From the NCBI GenBank assembly GCA_036397995.1, contig DASWHX010000206.1:1-19052 (forward strand): a stretch of DNA of 19,052 bases, read 5' to 3'. This document shows, piece by piece, positions 1 through 7,604 of this stretch. The number at the start of each line of letters is the position of its first letter. Position 1 is the stretch's first letter. The stretch comes from DASWHX01 sp036397995. Its GTDB lineage: Bacteria; Bacteroidota; Bacteroidia; Cytophagales; Cyclobacteriaceae. The notes below the pieces were generated by a model that saw nothing but the letters and a program-made list of their open reading frames with translations, was not told where the DNA came from and did no database searches. Both the position numbers and the translations under genes were made by a program.

Positions 1-84
1 ATTACGATCGGTTTATCAGGTCCAAAAGATGAAAACGGCGACAGCAAACCGGTAACCATTTCCGATGACGCTGGGATTAATTAA
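1..84 (+). CDS. C-terminal fragment of unknown protein (5' end outside window)
   Basis: Frame 1 is open from the first base to a TAA at 82-84 and encodes 27 residues ending in PVTISDDAGIN. The composition (Gly, Asp, Ser, Pro) looks like a soluble or extracellular protein tail, but it is too short to assign to a family. It runs towards the minus-strand operon, so the two transcription units converge in the 70 bases that follow. It could be a chance open frame. I favour coding because the frame stays open to the edge and its codons look like those of the neighbours. Confidence 0.45.
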   Translation: MTIGLSGPKDENGDSKPVTISDDAGIN

Positions 85-136
85 ACGGTGGATGCTGGGA
101 GGTGAAGAGAATCTCAAAATTATTAACAAGGAATTA

Positions 137-179
137 GAGAATCAGATGAATGTTTTATTCTATACGTTCCCTGATTCTC
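137..179. repeat. Perfect 9-bp inverted repeat at a convergent junction
   Basis: GAGAATCAG at 137-145 is the exact reverse complement of CTGATTCTC at 171-179, with 25 bases between. The right arm lies inside the last codons of the minus-strand membrane protein gene, and that gene's stop (157-155) lies in the loop. It may form a weak terminator between the two convergent genes. There is no clear T-tract on either side, so this is tentative. Confidence 0.3.
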
Positions 180-616
180 GTTTCAATCTCCTGCTTTAAC
201 TTCGCGGGGTTGGCGCTGCCGATTCTTAAAATTCTGACGGTATCATGAAAATGCAATTCCACCGCTTTAAAACCGGAAATATTGTAAAGCATTCCATTGG
301 GAATAATTCTCAACCCCCAGCCATAGTAAAATGGATTTCTCACAATTTCAATTCTCTTAATCCTGGAAATATCCACGATTTTCCAAATTAAACCGACGCC
401 AAAAGTAATCAGAATTTTGTCATTGAATACCACCACTTTCAACCGGTAAAAAAGAAGCAGCACCACAGCAAAGAGAATGGTGATGAGAATAAATGCAAAT
501 AAAGGGATGGGATTGGTTCCTGCCTGATAAATGAACAGAGACGACAGAAATAGAATTCCTAGCGCCAGAATGAACATCAGAATAAAAGCATGTTGAATTT
601 GTCTGAAAGCTACCAT
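155..616 (-). CDS. Small membrane protein with PH-like domain, unknown function
   Basis: This encodes about 153 aa. Two hydrophobic segments near the N-terminus (around FILMFILALGILFL and FAFILITILFAVVLLLF) are followed by a cytoplasmic beta-rich region with KILITFG, FYYGWGLRIIPNG and LYNISGFKAVEL. This two-helix hairpin plus beta domain resembles the bacterial PH-like (YdbS/DUF304-type) membrane proteins. The frame is open back to an ATG at 694, but that would overlap lpdA by 77 bases. The ATG at 616-614 follows the lpdA stop by 1 base, keeps both helices and is the likelier start. Tight spacing suggests co-transcription with sucA-sucB-lpdA, though no role in that complex is known. Function is not recognised. 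Confidence 0.65.
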   Translation of the reverse strand: MVAFRQIQHAFILMFILALGILFLSSLFIYQAGTNPIPLFAFILITILFAVVLLLFYRLKVVVFNDKILITFGVGLIWKIVDISRIKRIEIVRNPFYYGWGLRIIPNGMLYNISGFKAVELHFHDTVRILRIGSANPAKLKQEIETRIRERIE

Positions 617-617
617 A

Positions 618-2018
618 CTATATATGCAAAGCCCTGTTATCAGTAGCAGCCAGACATGCTTCCCTGAAAGATTCTGTAAAGGTAGGATGTGCATGACTCA
701 TTCGTGCAATATCTTCAGCAGATGCTCTGTATTCCATTGCTACCACTGCCTCGGCTATCATGTCGGCGGCGCGCGGCCCTATCATATGTACTCCCAAAAT
801 TTCATCCGTTGAGGCATCAGCCAGAACTTTGATCAGTCCATCAATATCCATACTGGCGCGAGCTCGTCCTGAAGCTTTGAAAGGGAATGAACCGGTTTTA
901 TATTTTATTCCCTGTTCCTTTAATTGTTCCTCCGTATAACCCACGCTGGCAACTTCGGGCCAGGTATAAACTACTCCGGGAATAAGCAGGTAATTTATGT
1001 GCGGTTTTTGACCGGCAAGTTGCTCGGCAACCAGCACACCTTCTTCTTCCGCTTTATGAGCAAGCATTGCCCCGCGAATTACATCACCAATCGCGTAAAT
1101 ATTATCCGCTGAAGTTTTAAGATGTTCGTCAACTTCTATCTGACCTGCTTTATTGGTTTTTATTCCCACCTTTTCAAGGTTAAGTCCATCAGTATATGGG
1201 CGTCGCCCGATTGACACCAGGCAATAGTCACTTTTAATATCAATCTTGTCACCCTTTGGAGTTTCGGCCGTCACCGTTACGTTCTTGCCCTTGGTTTCGA
1301 CGGCTATTACCTTATGCTTTACGTATACTTCCATGCCCAGCTTTTTTGCAATTTTTTGCAGTTCTTTACCCATTGTCTTATCCATAGTAGGTATCAGACT
1401 ATCGAGAAACTCTACCACAGAAACTTTGGAACCCAACCGTGCATACACAGAACCCAATTCCATTCCAATAACTCCGCCCCCAATTACAATCAAATGTTTT
1501 GGTACTTCGTTGAGAGTTAAAGCTTCGGTGCTGGTAATAATTCTTTTCTTATCTATGTTGATAAAAGGAAGCGATGATGGTTTTGATCCGGTTGCAATAA
1601 TAATTTTATCAGATTTGATTTCGGTTGATTTTCCCTTGCTGTCTTTGATGCTTATTGTATTCTTATCAACGAATGAACCGATTCCGGTGTGAACATCAAT
1701 CTTATTCTTCTTCATCAGAAAGGAAATTCCACTTGTAGTTTGTTCCACTACCTCGTCTTTCCGCTTCATCATTTGCTTCAGGTCGAGCGACAGTTCTTTT
1801 AACGCGATTCCATGCTCTTTAAAATTGTGTTCGGCGTTATGATAATGTTCTGAGGAATCAAGTAGCGCTTTTGAAGGAATACACCCTACATTAAGGCAGG
1901 TGCCGCCAAGCGTATTATATTTTTCAATAATTGCGGTTTTAAACCCTAATTGTGCGCACCGGATGGCAGCGACATAGCCGCCTGGGCCCGAGCCTATTAC
2001 AGTAACATCGTATTGCAT
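618..2018 (-). CDS. lpdA: Dihydrolipoyl dehydrogenase (E3 of 2-oxoacid dehydrogenase complexes)
   Basis: This FAD enzyme reoxidises the dihydrolipoyl arms of the E2 core and passes the electrons to NAD+. The 466 aa fit the family. Seen in order: the FAD-binding motif GSGPGGYVAA (residues 9-18), the redox disulfide CLNVGC (Cys41/Cys46), a second Rossmann motif GGGVIGMELGS near residue 180, the second FAD contact TSADNIYAIGDV, and the C-terminal HAHPTFTE active-site base (His444/Glu449). It is the third gene of sucA-sucB-lpdA, starting 22 bases after sucB, so it probably serves the 2-oxoglutarate complex first. It may also be shared with other 2-oxoacid complexes, which cannot be judged from this window. 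All catalytic residues are present. Confidence 0.97.
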   Translation of the reverse strand: MQYDVTVIGSGPGGYVAAIRCAQLGFKTAIIEKYNTLGGTCLNVGCIPSKALLDSSEHYHNAEHNFKEHGIALKELSLDLKQMMKRKDEVVEQTTSGISFLMKKNKIDVHTGIGSFVDKNTISIKDSKGKSTEIKSDKIIIATGSKPSSLPFINIDKKRIITSTEALTLNEVPKHLIVIGGGVIGMELGSVYARLGSKVSVVEFLDSLIPTMDKTMGKELQKIAKKLGMEVYVKHKVIAVETKGKNVTVTAETPKGDKIDIKSDYCLVSIGRRPYTDGLNLEKVGIKTNKAGQIEVDEHLKTSADNIYAIGDVIRGAMLAHKAEEEGVLVAEQLAGQKPHINYLLIPGVVYTWPEVASVGYTEEQLKEQGIKYKTGSFPFKASGRARASMDIDGLIKVLADASTDEILGVHMIGPRAADMIAEAVVAMEYRASAEDIARMSHAHPTFTESFREACLAATDNRALHI

Positions 2019-2040
2019 GGGTATTTTTTTTCAGGTTGAA

Positions 2041-3591
2041 TTAAACTTCTAATAATAATCTTGATGGGTCTTCCAATAGTTGCTTAACCCTTACAAGGAA
2101 ACTCACAGATTCCCTGCCGTCAACGATTCTATGGTCGTAAGACAACGCCAGATACATAATAGGCCTTATTACCACTTCTCCATTAAGCGCCATGGGGCGT
2201 TCAACAATATTATGCATTCCCAGAATAGCGGATTGTGGTGCATTAATTATGGGTGTGGAAAGCATTGAACCGAAAACTCCACCATTGGTGATGGTAAAAG
2301 TACCTCCGGTCATTTCTTCGATAGTAAGTTTGCTATCCCTGGCTTTGGTGGCGAGGTTCAGAATTTCCTGTTCAATTTCAGCGAAAGTCATTGATTCAGC
2401 ATTTCTTACTACAGGTACCACCAGCCCACGGGGAGTAGAAACCGCAATAGAAACATCACAAAAATCATTGTAAACCAATTCGTATCCATCAATTTGAGCA
2501 TTAACCGCAGGCCATTCCTGCAATGCGACGCAACAAGCTTTGGTAAAAAATGACATGAAGCCAAGTCCTACACCATGTTTCTCCTTGAACTGTTCTTTAT
2601 ATTTTGAACGTATTGACATCACGGGTTTCATATCCACCTCATTAAAGGTGGTAAGCATTGCAGTTTCATTCTTGACGGCAACTAACCTGCGAGCAATGGT
2701 TTTTCGCAGGTTCGACATTTTCTTACGCGTGGAATTTCGCGAGAACGCGGTCTTTGGTGCTGATGAAGGTGTTGTATCTTTTTGTGGAGCTTGCTTCTTC
2801 GGCGTTGCTTTTTCCGCATCTGCCTTGGTAATCCTGCCATCAACTCCACTTCCTTTAACTTCTTCGGGTTTAATACCTTTTTCAGCAAGAATTTTCGCCG
2901 CAGCCGGTGATGGATGACTTTCCGCATAGTACCCCGCGCTTTTAGATGTTTCAGCAACCGGTACATCCTTTCCAGGGGATTGTGCCGGGGCGTCAGTTTT
3001 ACCGGCAGGTGCGCCTTCGGCAACTTCAATTTTGCAAATAGTATCTCCAATTTTCAGGGTTGTTCCTTCGCTGGCAACGATGCTAAGAAATCCTGATGCT
3101 TCTGCAGGCAATTCAAAAGTAGCCTTGTCAGAATCAACCTCCGCAATTACCTCGTCCAGCACAACATAATCGCCATCCGATTTTAGCCAGGAACTAATGG
3201 TAACTTCCGTAATTGATTCACCGACTGTCGGGACTACCATTTCTTTTACTTTCCCGGTCTTAACCGGACCGGAGGAAGATTTACCTTCTTTCGGAGGAGT
3301 TGCACTTGCTTTGGCCGGCTCTGTTTTATCAGCTGCCGGTTTTTTATCTGACTTTGCATTTTCATCTATCTCGCAGATAACTGCTCCAATTTCTACGGTT
3401 TCACCTTCCTGCACTTTGATAGTAAGTTTACCGGCGGCTTCCGCGTTAAGCTCAAAGGTTGCCTTATCGGATTCAAGTTCACAAAGAACTTCATCCATTT
3501 CCACAATTTCTCCGTCTTTTTTAAGCCACTGGGCAATCGTTACTTCCGTAATAGATTCTCCTACGGTTGGTACTTTTATTTCAAGACTCAT
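2041..3591 (-). CDS. sucB: Dihydrolipoyllysine succinyltransferase (E2 of 2-oxoglutarate dehydrogenase), two lipoyl domains
   Basis: This is the E2 core that transfers the succinyl group from lipoyl-lysine to CoA. The 516 aa contain two lipoyl domains (about residues 3-78 and 117-191). Each opens with PTVGESITEV and carries the lipoylation site ESDKATFEL or DSDKATFEL (Lys43, Lys156). Charged Ala/Pro/Lys linkers separate them. A peripheral-subunit-binding domain (about 225-262, SHPSPAAAKILAEKGI) and the acyltransferase domain follow, with catalytic DHRIVDGRE (His487, Asp491). Classic SucB proteins have one lipoyl domain and about 400 aa, so this is the longer version. The PTVGES repeats and the neighbouring OdhA-type E1 favour 2-oxoglutarate over pyruvate. 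It lies 21 bases after sucA. Confidence 0.95.
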   Translation of the reverse strand: MSLEIKVPTVGESITEVTIAQWLKKDGEIVEMDEVLCELESDKATFELNAEAAGKLTIKVQEGETVEIGAVICEIDENAKSDKKPAADKTEPAKASATPPKEGKSSSGPVKTGKVKEMVVPTVGESITEVTISSWLKSDGDYVVLDEVIAEVDSDKATFELPAEASGFLSIVASEGTTLKIGDTICKIEVAEGAPAGKTDAPAQSPGKDVPVAETSKSAGYYAESHPSPAAAKILAEKGIKPEEVKGSGVDGRITKADAEKATPKKQAPQKDTTPSSAPKTAFSRNSTRKKMSNLRKTIARRLVAVKNETAMLTTFNEVDMKPVMSIRSKYKEQFKEKHGVGLGFMSFFTKACCVALQEWPAVNAQIDGYELVYNDFCDVSIAVSTPRGLVVPVVRNAESMTFAEIEQEILNLATKARDSKLTIEEMTGGTFTITNGGVFGSMLSTPIINAPQSAILGMHNIVERPMALNGEVVIRPIMYLALSYDHRIVDGRESVSFLVRVKQLLEDPSRLLLEV

Positions 3592-3612
3592 AAGTAATTT
3601 CTTTTTATGGGT

Positions 3613-6327
3613 TTAAACGTTGAAGGCTGAGGTAACTAACTCCTGTTGTTCGGATACATGCACTTTGGCATAACCTGTTGCCGGCGAAGCACTGCTTTTT
3701 CTGGCCAACACTTTTACATTTTGCCGGTAAATGCGGTGGACGTACGACCAATACCCCATGTTGGCTGGTTCTTCCTGCACCCAGAAGACTTCAGGCCCTT
3801 TGTAAGTATCCAGAATATCATCTACCTGCAATTCAGGAAAAGGATAAAGTTGTTCAACCCGGATAATAGCCACATCTTTCCGCTTATCATTTTGCTGCTT
3901 TTCGAGAAGGTCATAATAGATTTTACCTGTGCATAAAAGAGCTCGTTTCACTTTGGTTGGTGTTACATATTTATCATCAAGTACTTCCCGGAAATGACCT
4001 TTTGTAAACTCAGAGATTGGCGATTCTACCGCAGGGTGCCTGAGAAGGGATTTGGGTGACATTACTATCAGAGGTTTCCTGAATGGCCAGGCTAATTGGC
4101 GACGTATAAGGTGAAAAAAATTAGAGGGTTCTGTAACATTAGCCACAATCATGTTGTATTCTGCACAAAGCTGCAGATATCGCTCCGGTCTGGCACTGGA
4201 GTGTTCGGGTCCCTGGCCCTCGTATCCATGTGGGAGTAAAAGTACCAAACCCACCATTCGCTGCCATTTAGATTCTGACGGTGCAATGAATTGATCAATC
4301 ATGACCTGGGCTCCATTTGCAAAATCTCCAAACTGCGCTTCCCATATAATTAAGGAATTCGGATTAGCCATCGCGTAACCATATTCGAAACCCATGACCG
4401 CAAACTCGGAAAGCAGGGAATTATAAATCATGAATTTTCCCTGACCTTCTTCTATATAATTCAAACTATTATATGATTCATTGGTTTCAACATCACGAAG
4501 TACAGCGTGCCGGTGTGAAAACGTTCCCCGTTGAACATCTTGCCCGGAAATTCTCACAATTTTTCCATCAAGCAGAAGAGAACCGTAAGCTAATAATTCC
4601 GCCGCCGCCCAGTTCAGTTTTTTATCTTTGAAAAACATGTCGTTCCGCTGCTTAAGCTGCTTTTCAATTTGTTTGATTGGCTTAAACGTATCCGGAACTG
4701 TTGTAATTGCATTCGCTATTTTATCAATGGCTTTTTGTGAAATAAAAGTGTCGGGTGACCGGTCAAAGTCGGCAGGATTTGATCTTCTCAGATTCTGCCA
4801 CTCCTTCTCCAATGCCTGGTAGGAATAGGGAAGGGGTTTTTGTTTAACCATATTTAACCTGTCCTGAAGAAGGTTCCTGAATTCTTCGTCCATTTGGGTA
4901 GCAAGCTCAGCACCCACATCACCGCGTTCGATCAGTTTCTTGTTATATACTTCTCTTGGGTTTTGATGTTTCGAAATTACATTGTAAAGGGAGGGTTGGG
5001 TAAATTTTGGTTCATCACTTTCGTTATGGCCGTGACGCCGGTAACACACCATATCAATGAAAATGTCACGATGAAATTTCTGCCGGAATTCAACAGCAAC
5101 ATTTACGCAAAATATTACTGCTTCCGGATCATCACCATTAACATGCAATATCGGACTGTCGATAATTTTTGCTACATCTGTACAATAAATAGAGGATCGG
5201 GCATCATCAAAGTCGGTAGTAAATCCAACCTGGTTGTTTATTACAAAGTGAATACTACCCCCGGTGTAATAACCATCAAGTTTAGACATTTGCACAACTT
5301 CATAGACGATTCCTTGTCCTGCCACCGCAGAATCACCGTGGATAAGCACCGGCATTATTTTATCAAATTGCCGGTCATATTCTGCATCAGCTTTTGCGCG
5401 GGCAAATCCTTCCACCACAGGATTTACTGCTTCCAAATGCGAGGGATTCGGAGCCAGCTTCAGATTCACTACCTGACCACCGGGAGTTTTAATCTGGCTG
5501 GAAAATCCTTTGTGGTACTTTACATCACCGTCACCCATGGTTAAATCCGGATCACCGCCACCCTCAAATTCACTGAATATTTGCTCATAGGTTTTGCCCA
5601 TAATATTTGCCAGGATATTTAGCCGGCCCCGGTGTGCCATCCCTATCACTACTTCTTCAACGCCCAACTCTGCACCCTTGTTAATAATAGCATCCAAAGC
5701 AGGAATTGTAGTTTCACCCCCTTCCAGCGAAAACCTTTTCTGACCCATGTATTTGGTGTGAAGGAAGTTTTCAAAGACCACTGCTTCATTGAGTTTGCCA
5801 AGTATCCTTTTTATCTCCAGATCGCCAGGCTTAACATTGAGTCGTTCGTGTTCAATTTTCTTCATAAACCATTGCAAAATTTCCGGTTCGCGGATGAACA
5901 TAAACTCAAAGCCAATGGTGTCCTCGTAAATCTTTTTAAGAGATTCAATAATCTTTCTCAACGGTGCTCTTCCTATTCCGATTTCCTCACCGCTGTCAAA
6001 CTCCAAATCAAGGTCAGCTTCACTCAATCCAAAATCAGGGAGATCCAGCACTGCTTTGCGGTCTTTTCGTTTTCTGACCGGATTAGTATTTGAGCGGAGA
6101 TGAGCTCGTGCCCTATAAGCATGAATGAGTTTGCTTACCTGGATTTCTTTAGGTGAAGCTTCTGTGTCCGTATGTCCATTCTCGCCGAATTTCTGAATGG
6201 AAAACTCAAAGCCTTCGAAAAATTTCTGCCAGGTAATGTCAACAGATTCAGGGTTTTGCTGGTATTCTTTGTAAAGTTTGTCTATGTAGTCAATTTCGGC
6301 GTTGGCGATATAGGAGTACTTATCCAT
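3613..6327 (-). CDS. sucA: 2-oxoglutarate dehydrogenase E1 component
   Basis: This thiamine-diphosphate enzyme decarboxylates 2-oxoglutarate and succinylates the lipoyl arm of E2. The 904 aa are close to the E. coli length (933). Seen: the short N-terminal E2-contacting segment (DYIDKLYKEYQQNPESVD), GMAHRGRLNILAN, HGDSAVAGQGIVYEV, the ThDP/Mg region VNGDDPEAVIF followed by CYRRHGHNESDEP, and the second-half motif GTFSHRHAVL. It is the first gene of the operon, and a Bacteroidota-type promoter lies directly upstream. The ATG at 6327 keeps the full conserved N-terminus. Confidence 0.97.
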   Translation of the reverse strand: MDKYSYIANAEIDYIDKLYKEYQQNPESVDITWQKFFEGFEFSIQKFGENGHTDTEASPKEIQVSKLIHAYRARAHLRSNTNPVRKRKDRKAVLDLPDFGLSEADLDLEFDSGEEIGIGRAPLRKIIESLKKIYEDTIGFEFMFIREPEILQWFMKKIEHERLNVKPGDLEIKRILGKLNEAVVFENFLHTKYMGQKRFSLEGGETTIPALDAIINKGAELGVEEVVIGMAHRGRLNILANIMGKTYEQIFSEFEGGGDPDLTMGDGDVKYHKGFSSQIKTPGGQVVNLKLAPNPSHLEAVNPVVEGFARAKADAEYDRQFDKIMPVLIHGDSAVAGQGIVYEVVQMSKLDGYYTGGSIHFVINNQVGFTTDFDDARSSIYCTDVAKIIDSPILHVNGDDPEAVIFCVNVAVEFRQKFHRDIFIDMVCYRRHGHNESDEPKFTQPSLYNVISKHQNPREVYNKKLIERGDVGAELATQMDEEFRNLLQDRLNMVKQKPLPYSYQALEKEWQNLRRSNPADFDRSPDTFISQKAIDKIANAITTVPDTFKPIKQIEKQLKQRNDMFFKDKKLNWAAAELLAYGSLLLDGKIVRISGQDVQRGTFSHRHAVLRDVETNESYNSLNYIEEGQGKFMIYNSLLSEFAVMGFEYGYAMANPNSLIIWEAQFGDFANGAQVMIDQFIAPSESKWQRMVGLVLLLPHGYEGQGPEHSSARPERYLQLCAEYNMIVANVTEPSNFFHLIRRQLAWPFRKPLIVMSPKSLLRHPAVESPISEFTKGHFREVLDDKYVTPTKVKRALLCTGKIYYDLLEKQQNDKRKDVAIIRVEQLYPFPELQVDDILDTYKGPEVFWVQEEPANMGYWSYVHRIYRQNVKVLARKSSASPATGYAKVHVSEQQELVTSAFNV

Positions 6328-6352
6328 AACGGGGTTTATTTACAGCGGGAAA

Positions 6353-6384
6353 CAAATGTATGGGTTTAGGAGTTATTATTAAAA
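6353..6384 (-). promoter_or_regulatory. Putative promoter of sucA-sucB-lpdA operon
   Basis: On the minus strand TACATTTG (6360-6353) matches the Bacteroidota -7 consensus TAnnTTTG. It is preceded after 20 bases by TTTT (6384-6381), a weak -33 box. A start near 6346 would leave about 20 bases of leader before the sucA ATG. I infer this from the consensus only. Confidence 0.5.
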
Positions 6385-6639
6385 CTTTATATGCGGTTAT
6401 ACGAATATAGCTGCTTAGCCAGGTTACAAATGTTCTGGAATTAGGGTCAAATTACAGGTCTGTTTCCCATTTTGAAAAGAAATTCAGGTGTGTTGAAAGG
6501 GCTAGAAAAGCTGGTTATGTGGGCGGGTAAAAATAAAGCCGAAAAGCTGAGCAAGAAAGACGGTCAGAGATAGCTAAGCGCAGCTAATAAAGGTGGAGTA
6601 AAGATTCCTCTTTAGAATCTTTAATATTTCCCTAAGGGT
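6385..6639. other. Intergenic region between sucA and the GNAT gene
   Basis: Together with the sucA promoter this makes a gap of 312 bases between genes. A plus-strand frame is open between stops from about 6441 to 6583 and contains KAEKLSKKDGQR before its stop. It has no convincing start and no support as a gene. A perfect hairpin lies at 6599-6623. I see nothing else with structure, so this may be decayed accessory sequence. Confidence 0.4.
6599..6623. terminator. Perfect 9-bp hairpin downstream of the GNAT gene
   Basis: TAAAGATTC (6599-6607) and GAATCTTTA (6615-6623) are exact reverse complements around a 7-base loop, CTCTTTA. The hairpin begins 16 bases past the GNAT stop on the minus strand, where a terminator would be expected. 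No T-run follows outside the stem, so it would be an atypical terminator or an mRNA-stabilising hairpin. Confidence 0.4.
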
Positions 6640-7167
6640 CTAATCCTCCAGCCCTAACAAATCAAAATACATTTGTCGAGCATCTTCATCCTTATCTTTT
6701 GATCCAAAATACTGAAATCCATTTTTTTCGTAGAATTTTAACGATTGCTTGTACGCATCAACCGTAACAAACCTACATCCTGTTCTATTATTATTGATAA
6801 ACAAATACTTAATGTAGTCTATTATTGAAGTGCCATACCCTTCTCCCTTATATTCATTGGAAACTCCTAGCCTTCCTATCTTTACAGCGGGATAGCTCTT
6901 GAATTTCTTTCGTTGTCCAAACATTTCCCTCCATTTTCCAAATTTTCTATTGCTATCGAAATCCTCTACAGATACCCGGTCGTTGAAAACAGAATAAAAT
7001 GCAAGCGTATTATTAGTGTTTTCGATAATGTAAGTAACAGCGAGCAGCTTGTTAAGATAATCTAATGAATCTACTAGTAAGAATTCATTCAAATCAGAAT
7101 CTCCACAGTCAAAGGGCTTTATAGTATGTGTATCATGAAGCCTTATAAGCCTAGCATCATCAGGCAG
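6640..7167 (-). CDS. GNAT-family N-acetyltransferase, non-canonical start, possible toxin of a TA-like pair
   Basis: This is an acetyl-CoA-dependent acyltransferase fold. Seen: the acetyl-CoA loop region IGRLGVSNEYKGEGYGT, the strand CRFVTVDAY, and SLKFYEKNGFQYFG, whose Tyr is the usual general acid. The first in-frame ordinary start (TTG, 7092-7090) cuts into a conserved segment. Reading on upstream, the frame stays open to a stop at 7251 and encodes LIRLHDTHTIKPFDCGDSD, the expected N-terminus of this GNAT group. No ATG or GTG occurs in that stretch. The best candidate is CTG (7167-7165), giving MPDDARLIRL and 175 aa, a normal length for the family. The alternative is a lost base near 7155-7161, where ATGATG sits one frame off. 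It starts 17 bases after the 52-aa gene, so the two are co-transcribed. The substrate is unknown. tRNA-acetylating GNAT toxins share this fold, but a protein or small-molecule substrate is equally possible. Confidence 0.8.
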   Translation of the reverse strand: MPDDARLIRLHDTHTIKPFDCGDSDLNEFLLVDSLDYLNKLLAVTYIIENTNNTLAFYSVFNDRVSVEDFDSNRKFGKWREMFGQRKKFKSYPAVKIGRLGVSNEYKGEGYGTSIIDYIKYLFINNNRTGCRFVTVDAYKQSLKFYEKNGFQYFGSKDKDEDARQMYFDLLGLED

Positions 7168-7184
7168 GTCCGTTCGACTATTTG

Positions 7185-7343
7185 CTATTTGGCAGCAATC
7201 GAATCTAGCTTGGCAAAGTTGTTTCTTATTCTCTCCTTCTCTTTCTGACTAATCTTATTCTCTTGGACGTTCTTCATCCTCTCAAGAAACCTCTTTGCTT
7301 CTTTACCCTCAAGAAATGGTGTTTCTTTTATAGGCTTAGCCAT
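7185..7343 (-). CDS. 52-aa basic/acidic helical protein upstream of GNAT, possible antitoxin
   Basis: An ATG at 7343-7341 opens a 53-codon frame ending in TAG at 7187-7185. The protein begins MAKPIKETPFLEGKEAKRFL and ends DSIAAK. It is highly charged and apparently helical, with no Cys, Trp or membrane segment. A Bacteroidota promoter upstream, an A-rich stretch before the ATG and a GNAT gene 17 bases downstream all support it as real. The small-protein-then-GNAT order matches type II toxin-antitoxin modules such as TacA-TacT, but this protein does not look like the ribbon-helix-helix (DUF1778) antitoxin of those. A regulator or partner of the acetyltransferase is inferred from position only. 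Confidence 0.75.
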   Translation of the reverse strand: MAKPIKETPFLEGKEAKRFLERMKNVQENKISQKEKERIRNNFAKLDSIAAK

Positions 7344-7430
7344 TTTTATTAATGAATTTATAGACTTTATGAATTTCGCCGGATTGGATCAGACTTTGTC
7401 AACACCAAGAGACAGGCAACAAATGTATTA

Positions 7431-7461
7431 CAAAGATAATACCTTAATATTCTCATTACAA
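7431..7461 (-). promoter_or_regulatory. Putative promoter of the 52-aa/GNAT pair
   Basis: On the minus strand TTG (7461-7459), 20 bases, then TATCTTTG (7438-7431) fits the Bacteroidota -33/-7 consensus well. A second -7-like box, TACATTTG, lies at 7427-7420. Transcription would start near 7425 and leave about 80 bases of leader before the ATG at 7343. Confidence 0.55.
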
Positions 7462-7551
7462 CTACTACTAATGCTTGCACCTTGTACCTTACTTTTAGTT
7501 CTACCCTCTCCAAATTATTTAGTTCAGATGCTGTTTCCACGGAATTTGCCT

Positions 7552-7559
7552 TATCTTTG
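7552..7559 (+). promoter_or_regulatory. Putative -7 box of the rpsP operon promoter
   Basis: TATCTTTG matches TAnnTTTG exactly and lies about 45 bases before the rpsP ATG. No clear -33 TTG is found at the usual spacing (TGTTT at 7532-7536 is somewhat close). The following leader contains an A-rich run just before the start codon, the usual translation signal in this phylum. Confidence 0.5.
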
Positions 7560-7604
7560 CCCCTCTTTTAAAATGAGGACGTGATCCTTAAAAAAAATTA
7601 AAAA

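Noticed and set aside
617..694. Upstream ATG (694) for the PH-like membrane protein
   Set aside because: It would overlap the conserved lpdA C-terminus by 77 bases, while an ATG 1 base after the lpdA stop keeps both membrane helices. Not fully excluded.
1246..1692. Long plus-strand open frame inside lpdA, and similar frames inside sucA, sucB and others
   Set aside because: These are antisense shadows of genes with complete, well-conserved products, and their translations have no domain features.
6640..7092. GNAT gene starting at TTG 7092
   Set aside because: The frame continues upstream through the conserved segment FDCGDSDLNEF, so this start would remove part of the domain.
7369..7584. Plus-strand open frame of 71 codons ahead of rpsP
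   Set aside because: It covers promoter elements on both strands, has Leu/Pro-rich low-information content and resembles no protein. It is better explained as a regulatory intergenic region.
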